From Opisthorchis felineus (taxonomy: Eukaryota > Platyhelminthes > Trematoda > Opisthorchiida > Opisthorchiidae): a stretch of 64,000 nt of DNA. The translations under genes were made by a program, and so were the position numbers. The stretch is from contig SJOL01007654.1 of NCBI GenBank assembly GCA_004794785.1, positions 35,792 to 99,791 on the forward strand, read 5' to 3'. Of this stretch, positions 1 through 12,200 are shown one piece after another (within the stretch, counting starts at the first letter, position 1; each line of letters begins with the position of its first letter). The notes under the pieces were generated by a model. It did no database searches. It was not told where the DNA came from and saw nothing but the letters and a program-made list of their open reading frames with translations.

Positions 1-260
1 ACGTGGCTTGGAACATTGCAAGAAATGGCGGCTGATTGATGTCAGCGGCATTCTTGCTGTCAGTTTCCTTCTGGACTGTCTGATTGAGCGTTTGGTGGTG
101 TGTGCACTTCAGGATGCTTGTAGTCGGCCATCACCAGGTCCCATCCTCATCACTTGAAGGCTTCAAGAATTAGATAAAGTTTAGATAAGCTTTGTGATTG
201 TACGGCATTGGCGTCAACACTTGTGTTGCTTGTGATGATGATGATGATGGTAGTGGTGAT
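1..260 (+). mobile_element. LINE C-terminal/3'-tail remnant, cut by the window start
   Basis: Bases 7-80 translate as W-L-G-T-L-Q-E-M-A-A-D-stop-C-Q-R-H. This resembles the WLETLxDMAxxRxQWR end of the non-LTR elements seen at 10130-10200, with an in-frame stop. A (GATG)n-like run at 234-251 is similar to the GAT-rich tail after the copy at 9.8-10.4 kb. The assignment is by eye only. Confidence 0.4.
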
Positions 261-1456
261 CTGACCTCAGAGTAGTGCCTATTTCCGGGAGATTTAAAGA
301 AAACCTACACCATAGTTATCGGTAGTCAAGGCCTAGTTTTCGCTGTCCGTTGCCAACGGTTAGTTCCTCAGTTTGACACCAGTTTGCACAAAGTCCTCCA
401 CTGCACCTGAACCAAGCACCGCTGAATAACATCTTGTGTTCAATTCCAAGTTGCAAAAGACTGTCAACATGAACATATTATTGCGTCGAAACTACCCGTG
501 CATCTGGTGAGTTGTGGTGCCCTAGATAGCCACTGAGGTCTGGACTCTTCTTTTGAGTTAAAATGGTTAATTCTCCGTAAAAAAAGCACATTCCACCGAA
601 TGTGGACTGCAACCTGTTGGCGCGTAATCACAACCTATGAACAACCTATACGGGTGCAAAGTTTTGGGGTCGAAGGATGTCACTTGCAAATATGTTGGTT
701 TGTGTGGTTTCGTATGTGGTACGACAATTTGGTTAGGAAGTTGGGATTACGTGATCAAACGGATATACGAACTTCGAAAATTCCGCTGGAATTGTTTGAA
801 ACTGTTTGGAACTGAACGTCATCATGCACATAGAGTTCGGTTGATATGTTTTTGGCACCGTCTCTGGCTTTCACAGTTGGAGAATTTTAGTATACCTACA
901 ACAGGTTTCGCAAACGCCACAGCTAGTTAGCTGAAAAGTATACAGTCTGTCATTAACAAACCTCGTCGAAATTTCGCAGACACTAATTAGACCGCCATTT
1001 ACTTATGCCACGTTCATCTGACCTCAGAAGTTAGACTAGTCAGTTGATCAGGCCTGTTTGTTAAGGATTGTCACACATACGAGACCGAGTTCCATATCCT
1101 CCCAACACCTATAGGCCTAGGTTGGGCAGCTTACTTTAGGGTAAGCCAGATGGAGTGCCGTCATGATATAAATCGAGGGTGATGTCAAAGAATGCTGCTT
1201 ATAAGATACAGAATTCGCCGTACACGTACAGTTTTCGTTTTCCTGTGGTTTTGTTCTGCTTGCACAACCCCCGAGTTCGTAGAATTCGGACAATAAACCG
1301 TTGTGATTGATCGTAGAAACGAACAGTTGTTCAACTTCCCCAAAAACTCTATTTTCATTCACTTCTAAAGCGATTGGTCAAACAGTTTTTCCAATGTAAT
1401 GGTGGTACTTGAGAAATGTTTGTTTGATCAAGGATAGATCGCTCTCCCAGTCGGGC
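261..1456. other. Upstream non-coding DNA, nothing recognised
   Basis: There are short open frames only, none with a recognisable motif. It could contain a 5' UTR exon of CPEB, but I see no way to pick one out. Confidence 0.4.
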
Positions 1457-1789
1457 TTATAGTGGCGAGCCGCATTTTCTATCTGTTATGTTGATGTTTT
1501 CCAAGGTAATCGAAGTTATCATCATCGCACTTCGCTTGTGCAAAACGCATACCGAAATTCCATCTAGTGTAGATTGTGGGGACTGATGATCGTCAGATAA
1601 CCAGACAATGTCATCCGCATATTCCAAGTTTACTAGTCGTATTCTAAATGTAATGTCAATGTAGATACCAAGAGCCTCGATCTCTTGACTTGTGCATTCC
1701 ATGATAATATGTATGACAAACTTGAAAAAACGGGATAGGGTAGACTTACCGAACTCCACTAGTCGTAGGTGAACTTTCCAGCAGTTCAT
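1457..1789 (-). mobile_element. Reverse transcriptase fragment of a LINE (YADD motif)
   Basis: Reading on the minus strand gives a 110-residue open frame containing FFKFVIHIIMECT, then LVNLEYADDIVWLSDD. This is the layout of the RT palm domain: a hydrophobic PLSPFLFNFVI-like segment followed about 35 residues later by the catalytic YADD box. The usual residues before it (GxxQGxPLS) are degraded. The frame is short and has no intact flanking domains, so it is a dead fragment. Confidence 0.7.
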
Positions 1790-3563
1790 TGTGAACTCTG
1801 GTAAACTTTACCAGGAGTGTGAGAATAAGGGACAAAAGTATATTTACAAACTTCAGGGGCAATTATATGCGGAAGAAACGACCTGTCTTTTCAAGTCATG
1901 GAAGGTAAATGGTAGGCAAATGACAGAAAATGGCCCTGATATCGGTTGCTGAGTTGAAGACTCCTGTCGGCAATGGTGTGAGTCATCTCTACCCGGTTGC
2001 TCCGAAGGCAGTGCACTGATGTGGAATAGGGTGCCCAGTCTAAAGATTCCATTAATAGAAAAGTGCATCAGTTTTTAGCAGGCTAGTGAAATAGGAACGC
2101 TTATTCAGAAAACCTTGTTGATACAGAGGTTCTAAGTTCATCTCTATAGTGTGTTTGATGTCTCTCCAGTACTTTAGAGGTTGTAGTTGCGCGGTCGATG
2201 TTAATGGCATGGCATGTACGTACTGGTTGTACCGACGAAGGTCCTACGTACCAGACTGATAGTACGGGATTTTCATTCCGAAGCAATCCTTGTGTAGTCC
2301 ATGGACTAACCGCAATGGGCTCTTCCTAACAGCTTAACCACAATTGATAGTAGCCAGCTAGGTGATGACGTAAAGTTCGCTGATGCGGTTGTGGGCAGTT
2401 CCAAGGGAACAGTATGTTTTTCACCATGGTAAAATTGCTGTACAATAGATCTGTGTTTGCACTACATACTGGTATGCATAAAAACAAAAATATCGGCCGT
2501 CAACGTATGTCCCTCATGCACTGCAGTGTTCATTACCTGTCTCATCTGCGATAACAGACCGGGCGATGTGATGGTGTTTGTTTCAAATGCCTGACCTTTC
2601 TTCAACGCAGTGCGTCAATCGTTTGTCTGCTGCAGACAAAAGGTTATGTTGTGTAGACTCGGTAGAACGAGAAAAATCTGAGTGGCTGCAGATTTGAAGC
2701 TTGGATTTGCCAACGGTTACATCCATGATGATCCTCGAATAGTTACAGCCGCTCCTCGCAGAATTGTAAACAAAACTATTTGAGATTAATTTTAGCAGAA
2801 CGTGTTGACGTCTTCAACATCTGCGAACTATCAGCTTTTCTATGTAGAAAATAGCAATCGCTTGGGAAGGAAATTTTTACGTTAGTTTTTTTGCTTACCC
2901 AGGCTACAGAAGTAAAATTGCTTGCGGCTGGAGTTATTGTGGCCAGTGAATATTTTGTTCTTTTACTGTCGTATGCAATAAGCAGGGCACCTCTCACTAC
3001 ACACACCAAAGATTCCATCTGGGGCATCTACTCAGTAGCCTAACTCAGCCCAATCAACCCAAACGTGTGCCACACGACGCACAATAGATTCAACCTCATT
3101 CGTTCTGAATATTCTGAGGGTACATCCTATCTCCACCTTTCTTCACTTTCTGGCTAAGTAAGCCCTCGTTTCCGATTGAAATAGCGTTTCAGTCGTATCC
3201 CCAACATAATCCTTTTCTCCTTTTTTGGCCTGGGCAACATGAAGGTGCCATTCTCCCTCGCAATGCCGATTGAACCCACTATTCTATTTTACTTTTCAAC
3301 TCTTCTTAACTCGACATGTGCTCCTTTACTTTCGCTTGTAATTCTAGCTCTACAGTCTTTAACTTCCAGTCGAAAATAGACAAGCTTGCTCTGTTTATGT
3401 TGAGCTACCCGTTCCATGATAGAGCTTAGTGTCCTCATCCTGTCATATTGATCAACCGACTTCGCTTATTAATACTGTTTTTGTGTCAAAAAGATTGCAC
3501 TCTAGTGATGCATCTTCAAACAGTTCAGATGAATTTTAATAATTCATGGTTTATTCGACATGC
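1790..3563. other. Non-coding DNA, nothing recognised
   Basis: Short frames on both strands, none recognisable. No tandem repeat or RNA gene is seen. Confidence 0.4.
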
Positions 3564-3752
3564 CCAGATGGCGAGATGGTTCAGTGGTTAGAGCGCGAAT
3601 TTACTGATCGGAAGGTCCGTGGTTCGAACCCGACCTCTGCCTCTCGACTTCCCCTGTCTAGGCTCGGCAACCTGGCAGTATCCCAGCTCTCGTGCTTCCT
3701 TCTGGTGGCATGGCAGTTAGGCACCGAAAGAATTCTACAGCTGAACGATCGA
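3564..3752 (+). mobile_element. tRNA-derived SINE, copy 1
   Basis: The head carries pol III box A (ATGGTTCAGTGG) and box B (GGTTCGAACCC), followed by the family body (GACTTCCCCTGTCTAGGC, then GGCACCGAAAG) and a CTGAACGATC end. A 9 bp direct repeat TCGACATGC flanks it at 3555-3563 and 3753-3761, as expected for LINE-driven insertion. Open frames across it ([20 protein letters not shown]) are chance translations of the tRNA-like head. Confidence 0.88.
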
Positions 3753-4302
3753 TCGACATGCTGTTGATCTGTTCGGTACAGTATGTAATCCGGTTGCAAA
3801 TTGCAGAAAGGCCAATCTTAACACTGATGCTTCACTGCTATATACTTACCAGTAATGTATTCAGTTATCCGGAGGATGAACATTCTGGTGCTTACGTTAT
3901 TACACTCGACTGAAATCCGATGGATGACTTTGCTCCATTTGACTTGAGTCCCATAGACGATAGGCTATGAGCCATGTGACCGCGTTGAACCATCCATCAG
4001 CGAACAAGCAAAATGCCTGAGTTGTTCATGTTCAGAGCAAGCCATAGAAAAACCGTGACAATAGTTCAATAGAAAAAGTTTGAAGCACATGTGCATGCAA
4101 AAAACGTTGGTTTCACAGTTCTAGCTGGTAGCACTCAAGTTTGTCGACTCAGTTAATTCAGCTGGAACACCTAAAAAAACGAACAGTGCTAATCGATTTA
4201 GCTGGTTTGTTTACTCCATACGCTAACTTTTAACACAAACGGACACATTGTTATCTTATCCTCTTCAAACTATAAGCGGCCAAGTATTCAGTTAGATCAC
4301 AC

Positions 4303-4506
4303 AATTATAAAAAAGAATAAAAATAATCGTTCTGCTCTGGAGCCCTTTCGGTACCTAGCTGACATGCCACCCGAAGGAAGCACGGGGGCTGAGATACTAC
4401 CAGGTTGCCCAAACCTAGACGGGAGCAGTCGAGATGCGGAGGTTGGGTTCGAACCACGGACCCTCTGGTCATTAAGTTTGCGGCTTAACCACTGTGCCAT
4501 CTCAGT
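4303..4506 (-). mobile_element. tRNA-derived SINE, copy 2
   Basis: A reverse-orientation copy of the same family. The box B complement (GGGTTCGAACCACGG) lies near 4444-4458 and the box A complement ends near 4505. Its 3' end lies at the left, followed there by an A/T-rich tail (ATAAAAAAGAATAAAAATAA on the + strand). A target duplication is not clear; TCAGTT at both sides is too short to count. It lies about 550 bp from copy 1 in the opposite orientation. Confidence 0.85.
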
Positions 4507-6980
4507 TGAAGAACTGCGTGAAATACGAGCACAGTCCCATTCAGGTTGTGGATGTATTGGCCACAATGACCTTCTAAAGTTTACCGTACTTATAGGCGAA
4601 CGGTGACCTTCGTTTTCTCGGATCTGACGACAGCGTTTTATCAGGTCGGTCATGCGTTTTGTGGTGCTGTCCAACAAAGATGTTTCCAACGTGTTCATAT
4701 AATCTCTCCGTCCGTTTTTCATCGGCTTGGTACGCAGAGGTCTATGAAGAGTTTGTCCCGCGCTCATTGTCATTGCTGACAGTAACACGAGCGTTGAACA
4801 GCGATACTCGTCTGCTTACATGACAGAAGTGGTCAATACAACTGGGTCTTCTCCACCTATCTTCTAATGTGGATGTTTGGGTTATATTTGGAGATACCTA
4901 TAAAACAACTGCTCCAAAAGAGGGAAGTTACATTCTTCGGAATTTTGAAGAGTTTTTCTCCCTATTTGAACCCTATGTGACCATTTGGTAATCGCGGTCG
5001 ACGCTTCTTAGTATTCCGCAGAGACCGTACGCTCCATTCGTTGGTCGCAACAGTAATAACTTCTCATTGGTCATGCGGCGTGAGATAACCTACCTTATGC
5101 CGATTTTCGGAGGTGAACAACAACCAGGCAATCTACGAAGCCTCTTCCTCTAACCGTGAGACAACTATGATATGCCTGTTTCTACTTCACTTCGGGAACC
5201 AAACTGATTCACTGACAACCTTTGACCAAAACCCTCTTCGCTTCATTGCCTTCTGGTAAAAATCTTATAGCTTCACTATTCTCAAGGTTCCGAAATGTGA
5301 CTGCTGTCAGTCCTTGGAAGTCTCGTAAAGACTTAGTGAACCGAACTGTCTACATTCTGATTAAGTGGCCGTATTCTCGTAATGCAGTAAACCGTTGGCT
5401 TTTGAGCACAGCTGAATTAGTTACCACTACCCCACCGCGATCCAACACATCAAAGCTGTGACTTTTTGCCTTGAAAGAAACAACCTAACCGACCACTGTT
5501 GAGCCCGCCCTCAAGGGTACCTTCCACAGTTTGTTGCAGTGCACATAATTCAGGAAACCACACCTATCTGTTATGATTTCACTGCAAAGCCCATCAGCCA
5601 GCGCCATGTGTGTGTGCTGATAGTAACCATTACATCCACTTTTAGTGTCTAATCTTCCTGTTTTGCCTTGTTTAGTGAAACCTTAAGTGCCATAATGAAT
5701 GCTCTCTGCGTCCTCTGATTTCGGAAATGAAGTGGTCCTCATTAGGGGGGCAGTATTGGCGTCGAAAATGCAAGCATTTCCGGTCCATTTTTTTCTGGGT
5801 GGGGGGTATCGTTGACGCACCAGTTCAATGGCAAAGTTCGCGGTTTCGCTACGCAGTGATCCCCTGAGGACTGAAGGTGGCAAACAGATGAGGGCACCAA
5901 GGTAGTCGTCTGGGCGGACGTATCACTTCTGTTTTTAGCATTACTGACAAGATGAGTTCCTTGGAAATCCCAATCTAATTTCTTCCAGTTAGCCTATCGG
6001 TGACGAGCAAAGTGTAGAACACCTCGGCCCTTTCGGTAGTCTTGTACGTACTTTGGGTATAAAATACAATACGACCATATGTTATGGACCATCAATGCGT
6101 ACGTAGCAGTGCACACGTGACAGTAACCCCAAAGTTCCAACGTTCTTGTTAAAACGTCTAGTTGGAAATCGACTGCTAGTTTAATGCAAACACACTGGTT
6201 ACGCTAACTCAGTTGCCTCTCATTTATATGCGCCGAATGTTTGCATAGGCTTTGTTTACCGTATTTTAATTGATGTGGAAGAGCACCGCAGATGGGCGGG
6301 CTGTGTGACGTAGTACTGAAGGCCTCACTAGTATGTGCTATCCACCAGACTGGGGATTTGAGGTCTCACTCAACCGATGGGTGGATACAGCCGGTAGGGT
6401 CAAATCACGAAACAGTTATAATACTACTCGTTTAGTCGTCTTCACCTCGAATTTCTTTTATCATATTCAACCTCTTATCGTTCGCCCCCATCTTCCTTTC
6501 GGAGATGTTTGGGGTTACATTGACAGAGGAATATGAGTTGGACGTTTGAACTCACTCTGTTTAATTGTCCGCTAGCCGCGGAAGCGGGGACAGATTGGAG
6601 CCTGTGTGTTACCCTCTTGGTTCTATCCAACTCATAAGGATGAATCTACCCCAGGGATATTTCGGAAGGCGTGAACCTGTTATATGCTTCGTGTGAGCTT
6701 CCCAGGTTTATATCTGAAGTGATAATGACTGTGGCGTTGCTGACGCTCAGGGTGGGGTTAGTGTGGCATGGTTTAGTCCAATGTAAGGCTTGTTTTGAAT
6801 TGCTTGCCTTTTCAGACGTGGAATCGAATTAGCACTTTGTGTTTTAGGAAGTACAGGCAGCTTTCCAGTAATGGGAGGAAACCACTGAACTGCTCTTCTG
6901 GCGTGGGTAGGCTTGGTATGACCTATCACACTTGGCTTGGCAGATTGCCTTTAAAACGTGTGCTTTTATTTTATTTCCAG
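4507..6980. other. Non-coding DNA up to the CPEB first coding exon
   Basis: No recognisable gene. The last bases (TTTTATTTTATTTCCAG, ending at 6980) form a strong 3' splice site, so at least the right end of this stretch is an intron in the 5' UTR of CPEB. Confidence 0.45.
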
Positions 6981-9258
6981 ATGAATGGGGAGATTGACAT
7001 TATTTCCCATCCATCTATTCGCAAAATGTTTATGGGATCGAATTCATGCACTTCACAGCACTCCACTTTGAGCGTGCAACTTCCGGTTGTCGATTCCACA
7101 ATATTTCCATCACTGAATGATTGTGTCGATTATGAATGTTCTTCGAGTGGTATATTGTCTGCAGGAAGCGATCCAGCATGTGATGAAAGTACCGATGGGT
7201 ATCGTAATGGAAATGATTGTGAAAGGCTTGTTTCAAAAGACACAATATGCAACCGATTGACCCCCTCGAATTGCAGTCAACTTTCGCCGCTGAACTCATC
7301 GACTGAATGTTCTGCAGATATCCTCCCCATGACAGAGTCAGGGGTAGTAACTGGCTCATCTGGCTTCGATAACACTCCGGGAAGTCAGTCGTTCCCCACA
7401 TCCACAACAACACCGGCTGGTTACCATATGGACGTCCAAGAGAAGAAGATGTTTCCCAATGTGAATCGTTTGACAGAGGCGAAGGTACAGGATCAGTCCA
7501 ACTGTCCTACTGACGACTCGAACATTTTCTGCGGCGATGTCACATTTCTCCAACAAACTCTGAATCCAAATACCGCCACTAATGAATCGCAGAATGATCT
7601 GTTACTTGAACATAGTGACGTGTCTAACCTACACGCCTCGCAGCTACACATGGACTCACGTGTTCCGAGACTTGACCGAGATATGTGCAACTTCCCTATG
7701 GGTTTAACAAAGTCCGTTAACAAGACTCTACCACTATTTGTTTCGGGTGATACGGAAAACCCGTCTGTGGACCGCGAGCATGGATTTCCAGCAACAGGAC
7801 TATGGGGACGACCTACCACGGTTGGAACAACTGCCGAAGACTTACGATCTTTTGGATATACCGGAGATTCTGTCGCCTCTCTGGCGTCAAGTGGTTTGGC
7901 TGAGCACAGTTCCACTGGTGTGGAGAACGGTTCCAACGCTGGATCACAGAATCTGATGAGCGCTGTCGCCGCCGCAGCAGCAAAACGGGCCATCACTGGC
8001 GGCCACCAGAGTGCCAAATTCGGCGCCGTAAGCAGGCCTAGCACATGGACGGAGTGTTCTTTATCGACTGCACCTCAATCTTCCTTCGGTTCCCTTGGAA
8101 GTAACAGTTGGAATATGGGTCACACCAACACAGCCAAGGTAGGCACCAATGGTCTTGGTGGTATCTGTCAGCCCGTAGCTTCTGGTGTAAGTCCCATCGG
8201 ATCCAGTCCAACTCCATGGGCGCAAGTAGTGACGCAGCAACAACCACCGCATGGAAAAACCAACAATGTCAACAACGTGTTGGGTAACATGGGTTTAGCC
8301 AGTTCTGTCTCTGGAGGAAACTGTAGTATCCGTACCTCAATCAACGTGGGTGGCATATCTACTGCACCCAGCTTCTATACAAATAACTCCTGCAAGACGG
8401 GTATTAGTAATAGTGTTGCGGCAAATATGTACAACATGTTCCCAAAGAAACCACAACATCGGATGATGGCACATTGGCAACAGCAACAACAGCATCACCA
8501 CCCAGGTCTCCAACATAGCCATTTGAACAAAACTCCCGGAGCTCTCCAGAACACTACAGGTCAGCCTGTTTCTGGCGGTCGCATCCCAACTGCATGTTTA
8601 GATGGGAGTACTGTGGGTCTGATTGGAAGTGCTTCCGGTGATTGCGGCACCGTGGTGAACTACCCGAGTAACTTCAATAGCAGTGGTTGTTCTGTATTGC
8701 ACTCATTGTCCTCGACAATCGCCACTCCTCCAACCATGAACACATTGTCCATAGGGTCCTCTGGAGACTCGTTTGCCTCAGTGGCTTCTTCAATTACGAC
8801 AGCCAACAATGATAATGCTTCTTTGGATACTTTCAAGTTTGGCTTAGATCAGCAGTTGATGGAAGTTATCAAGTCGTTTGAAACCACGAATATTGGTAAC
8901 ACCAACTCGGGTGGAGCCAACACAAATAACAATAATGATGGTTCTGTTCTCGTTGGAGGCCTGGATGACGTCGTCATTCCATCATTCAATGAGGTTGATC
9001 AACAGTTCCCAAACATGACAAACTTGAATCAGTTGTCGGTCTTGAGTCAAGCTGTATCGTCGACAAATACTCCCAGTTTGTGTGGTATCAACGGTACAAA
9101 CAACCACGCTCCAAGTATTCGTAACTTATCGGGTCCTTCCGTGTTCGGCACGATTGGAATGAACAATCCCTATTCTGTTTTCGCCAATATTCCCACCCGT
9201 GAAGAAGGATACTCAAGGAAAGTTTTCGTAGGTGGTCTTCCGCCGGATATTGACGAAG
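6981..9258 (+). CDS. CPEB: CPEB coding exon 1: low-complexity N-terminus and start of RRM1
   Basis: The exon encodes residues 1-759 plus one base of codon 760. The reading frame is open throughout, in a region where other long frames are only antisense shadows. It is rich in Ser, Asn, Gly and Thr and ends with [16 protein letters not shown], the near-invariant start of CPEB RRM1. The donor is GAAG|GTAAGT at 9258/9259. The acceptor at 6980/6981 puts the ATG as the first three bases of the exon, so the 5' UTR must lie in one or more upstream exons that I cannot locate. Confidence 0.93.
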
Positions 9259-12200
9259 GTAAGTTTGTTGCAGTGTGAAATACACACCATGATTCCCAAA
9301 CATGTGCGGTTTTCGCTGCATATTATTCGTGAAATTTGCTTTCCTTTTCACCGCGAGGATTTAAACATGTGCGATTTCACAGATATCAATGGGACCATTG
9401 CGGCTGTTATTCATACCTTCGCTACGGCCGCAGTCGATCATCCTGAAGTCATTTTTCCCTACTATGAATGCCGTTGTGTTTTTGTCTATTATACGTCGGG
9501 ATGTTCCCATGTTTTATGGATGTGGCATCATCCTTCTGGTCGGTGATTGAAACTAACCTTCACTTGATTGAGTTGCATCAGTTGTCCCCAGCAGAGGTAA
9601 CATTACTCTAAGGGGAAAAATCAAAAAACAACTGGACCGTTTTTGTTTACCAGAATGGGCACTGTAGTCGGGTGTGCACTTGAAATACTGGAATGCACTT
9701 CTGCAGATGTGATGAGCTAAGATTTCACTCCTTTGTTTAACATAGTTTCAATGCACACAAGCTTGGATCCATGAACAAACGCTAACCTAGTTAACTTGAA
9801 AAGACTTTCAGTGTTGACCACCGATGTCCTCGGAGTATTGCCCGAGTCTGGTGGGAACACTTTATCAACAATGCTGAAATACGTCGAATGGTATTCGGAT
9901 GAACTGATCACACTGCATAGGTTGCGCTGGCTTGGCCACGTGCTCCGTATGCCAGTCGACCGACTTCCTCAAAGGGTTCTTTTTGCAGGACCACGCGAAG
10001 GGTGGAAACGAGCCAGGGGAGGTCAAACAATGACTTGGCAGCGAAGTGTTTAAGCTATTACCAGCAAACTCAACTGCTCTGGTCATTGCTGTTTCCCTGA
10101 ATGGGGACCCCGAGACGGGTCACATCAATGGTTGGAGACATTGTCAGACATGGCTCAGTCGCGCCCTCAATGGCGCTCGCGCATCCAAGCTATTGCCTTC
10201 AATGCATAGCTCCCTTCCCAATCCCCCCACTTAAAAGTCCACTAACAGACCTTTATTTACGCACCAATTTAGCAGCTCCCGCCTCCAATGTGCGGCTACC
10301 CACCCCACCTTCCCAAATCATTGGTGGACCAGATTGTGGCAGCTACAAACACTACGACAAGTACGCGGTTTTTACAGCTGATAATGATGATGATGCTCTT
10401 ATAAACAGTGTAATCAGTAATATTTACTGGAATTGGTGCTATTGAACCTCAACGATATCGTCATTAGGTTGTAGTGAACATGAAACCAGTATTAAACAAT
10501 TCCACTTTACCGTACTAATATGCTGGCCTAATTGAATATCATTGTTTAAAAAAAGACAGAACAGTGATGGATGAAAGTGTCTTAAACACTCGAGCTACAT
10601 GCACATATGGAGGCTCAATCAGAAATTGTGGACAGAGGCTGACATTAAGGCTACCGTTGGTGTAGGTTATCAAACTCGCATCTCAAGTGAAGCACGATGA
10701 GTAGTAAGTCGGTCCTATCCTGAACAGCTAATCGTACAGGGGACTGCTCCCAGATTAGTCCCATTATTTTGTAGAAAAAGCTCGTATCAATCTCCTACAT
10801 CTGAGAGCTATGGAAGCAGTGTTTATGTCGCCTCAGTATGCTTGTGGCGATTGTATGCTGGTAACTTTGTTCACTTTGTGAACAGATGTGAGTCCTTTCC
10901 TCATTTTCACTATTTCGTCTGACCAACGCTTTTGAACCATTTCACACCTCCGACCAGCATTGTTAAGCCACAAATAGTATGTTCTGGTCCATGTGGTCAC
11001 CCCACTTCATTTGCAGCCATTTTTCGCAATTTTTTATCACGCTTGTACCACTTACTGACGCTGATCTGGTCTCTTTTCTGATCCATATTTCTCTGTTACA
11101 GAGGAAATCACCACGGCCTTTCGACGCTTTGGACCGTTGATAGTTGATTGGCCTCATAAAACAGAAAGCAAAGCCTATTTTCCTCCAAAAGGTAACTAAA
11201 ACGCACACATTATGATTTCCCTCGGATTTTCCGTGAATGCCTTGATGTGTGGTGATATGAACCGGCGCCTCTGTAGCGAAGAAAATTGCTTCAATGTCTC
11301 TACGTGAACTTTGTATAATTCTCTGTTTTCCTGTGCACCCAAGTGTGCTCCACTTCGCTGAAAGTGCCGTCGATCTGAGCTAACCTTGACAGGCATCATC
11401 TGATCGATTAGGAGTTGACATCTGCGTGCAAACCCACCTCATCCTGAGGTGAAGGACATCTGCTGCCGATATCTGTATGGCCCCTGCCAATACTAACAGC
11501 GATTTTTGCCACGATGATGATGAATCTCTGTTTCATTGGCCGTACTACATTTTCTAAATATTAGTTATATTTCACAATTCGATTAGATTCCCTGCTTCCT
11601 CTACTGTCGACGAAAAAAGAGTAGTGACCCGGATTATCTGTTTTATATTAACAAAAAAAACGTTTAAGTTGCTGGCAAGTGTGACAAGCTCACCGGTACA
11701 GTCGAATTCTACAACCCAGCTGCCTCAAGCGTCAGACATACCTCCGTTTACATCAGCTGGCAAATTCTCCGACAGTTGTCAGGCCTCGGTGGCTCATTGG
11801 ACTCGCGCTCAGATGACCTGGGTTAGATCCCCCAATGGGCTTCTACCCTCCACCTTGGTAGTTTTTGGATACTGGTTACTTCAGAAAACACGATGTTTTT
11901 TTGTGTGGAAAATACTACGTATATCTTTGGGATCGTATATTATCTTAAGATCATGCTGGACTCACTTATCATACAGTTTTTTCCAAAGTCGTCCACCCAA
12001 GGATAACTTACAAGTGTTCGCCTCTGCGCTGTTGTACAGTTATACTTGACTATAGGAATGGCTGTAGGAATCATGGTTGTACATGGGCTGGATACCTCCA
12101 GGGCGCCCTGGCCTAGATAGGAGGACGATTAAGGTCCCCAATCAAAGCCTTCGGCTCAAAAACCTGTGCTCAATGCAGTGATGTTTGGCGAAAAATGCCA

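Noticed and set aside
4297..4788. 163-codon minus-strand open frame containing [17 protein letters not shown]
   Set aside because: Its recognisable part is a chance translation of the tRNA-derived SINE. The same string appears in the other SINE copies.
6795..6980. In-frame ATG at 6795 as the CPEB start, adding 62 residues
   Set aside because: A strong TTTATTTCCAG acceptor separates it from the body of the exon, and the extra residues have no conserved character.
7493..8044. 183-codon minus-strand open frame
   Set aside because: It lies antisense to CPEB exon 1 and arises from that exon's codon bias; no domain is recognisable.
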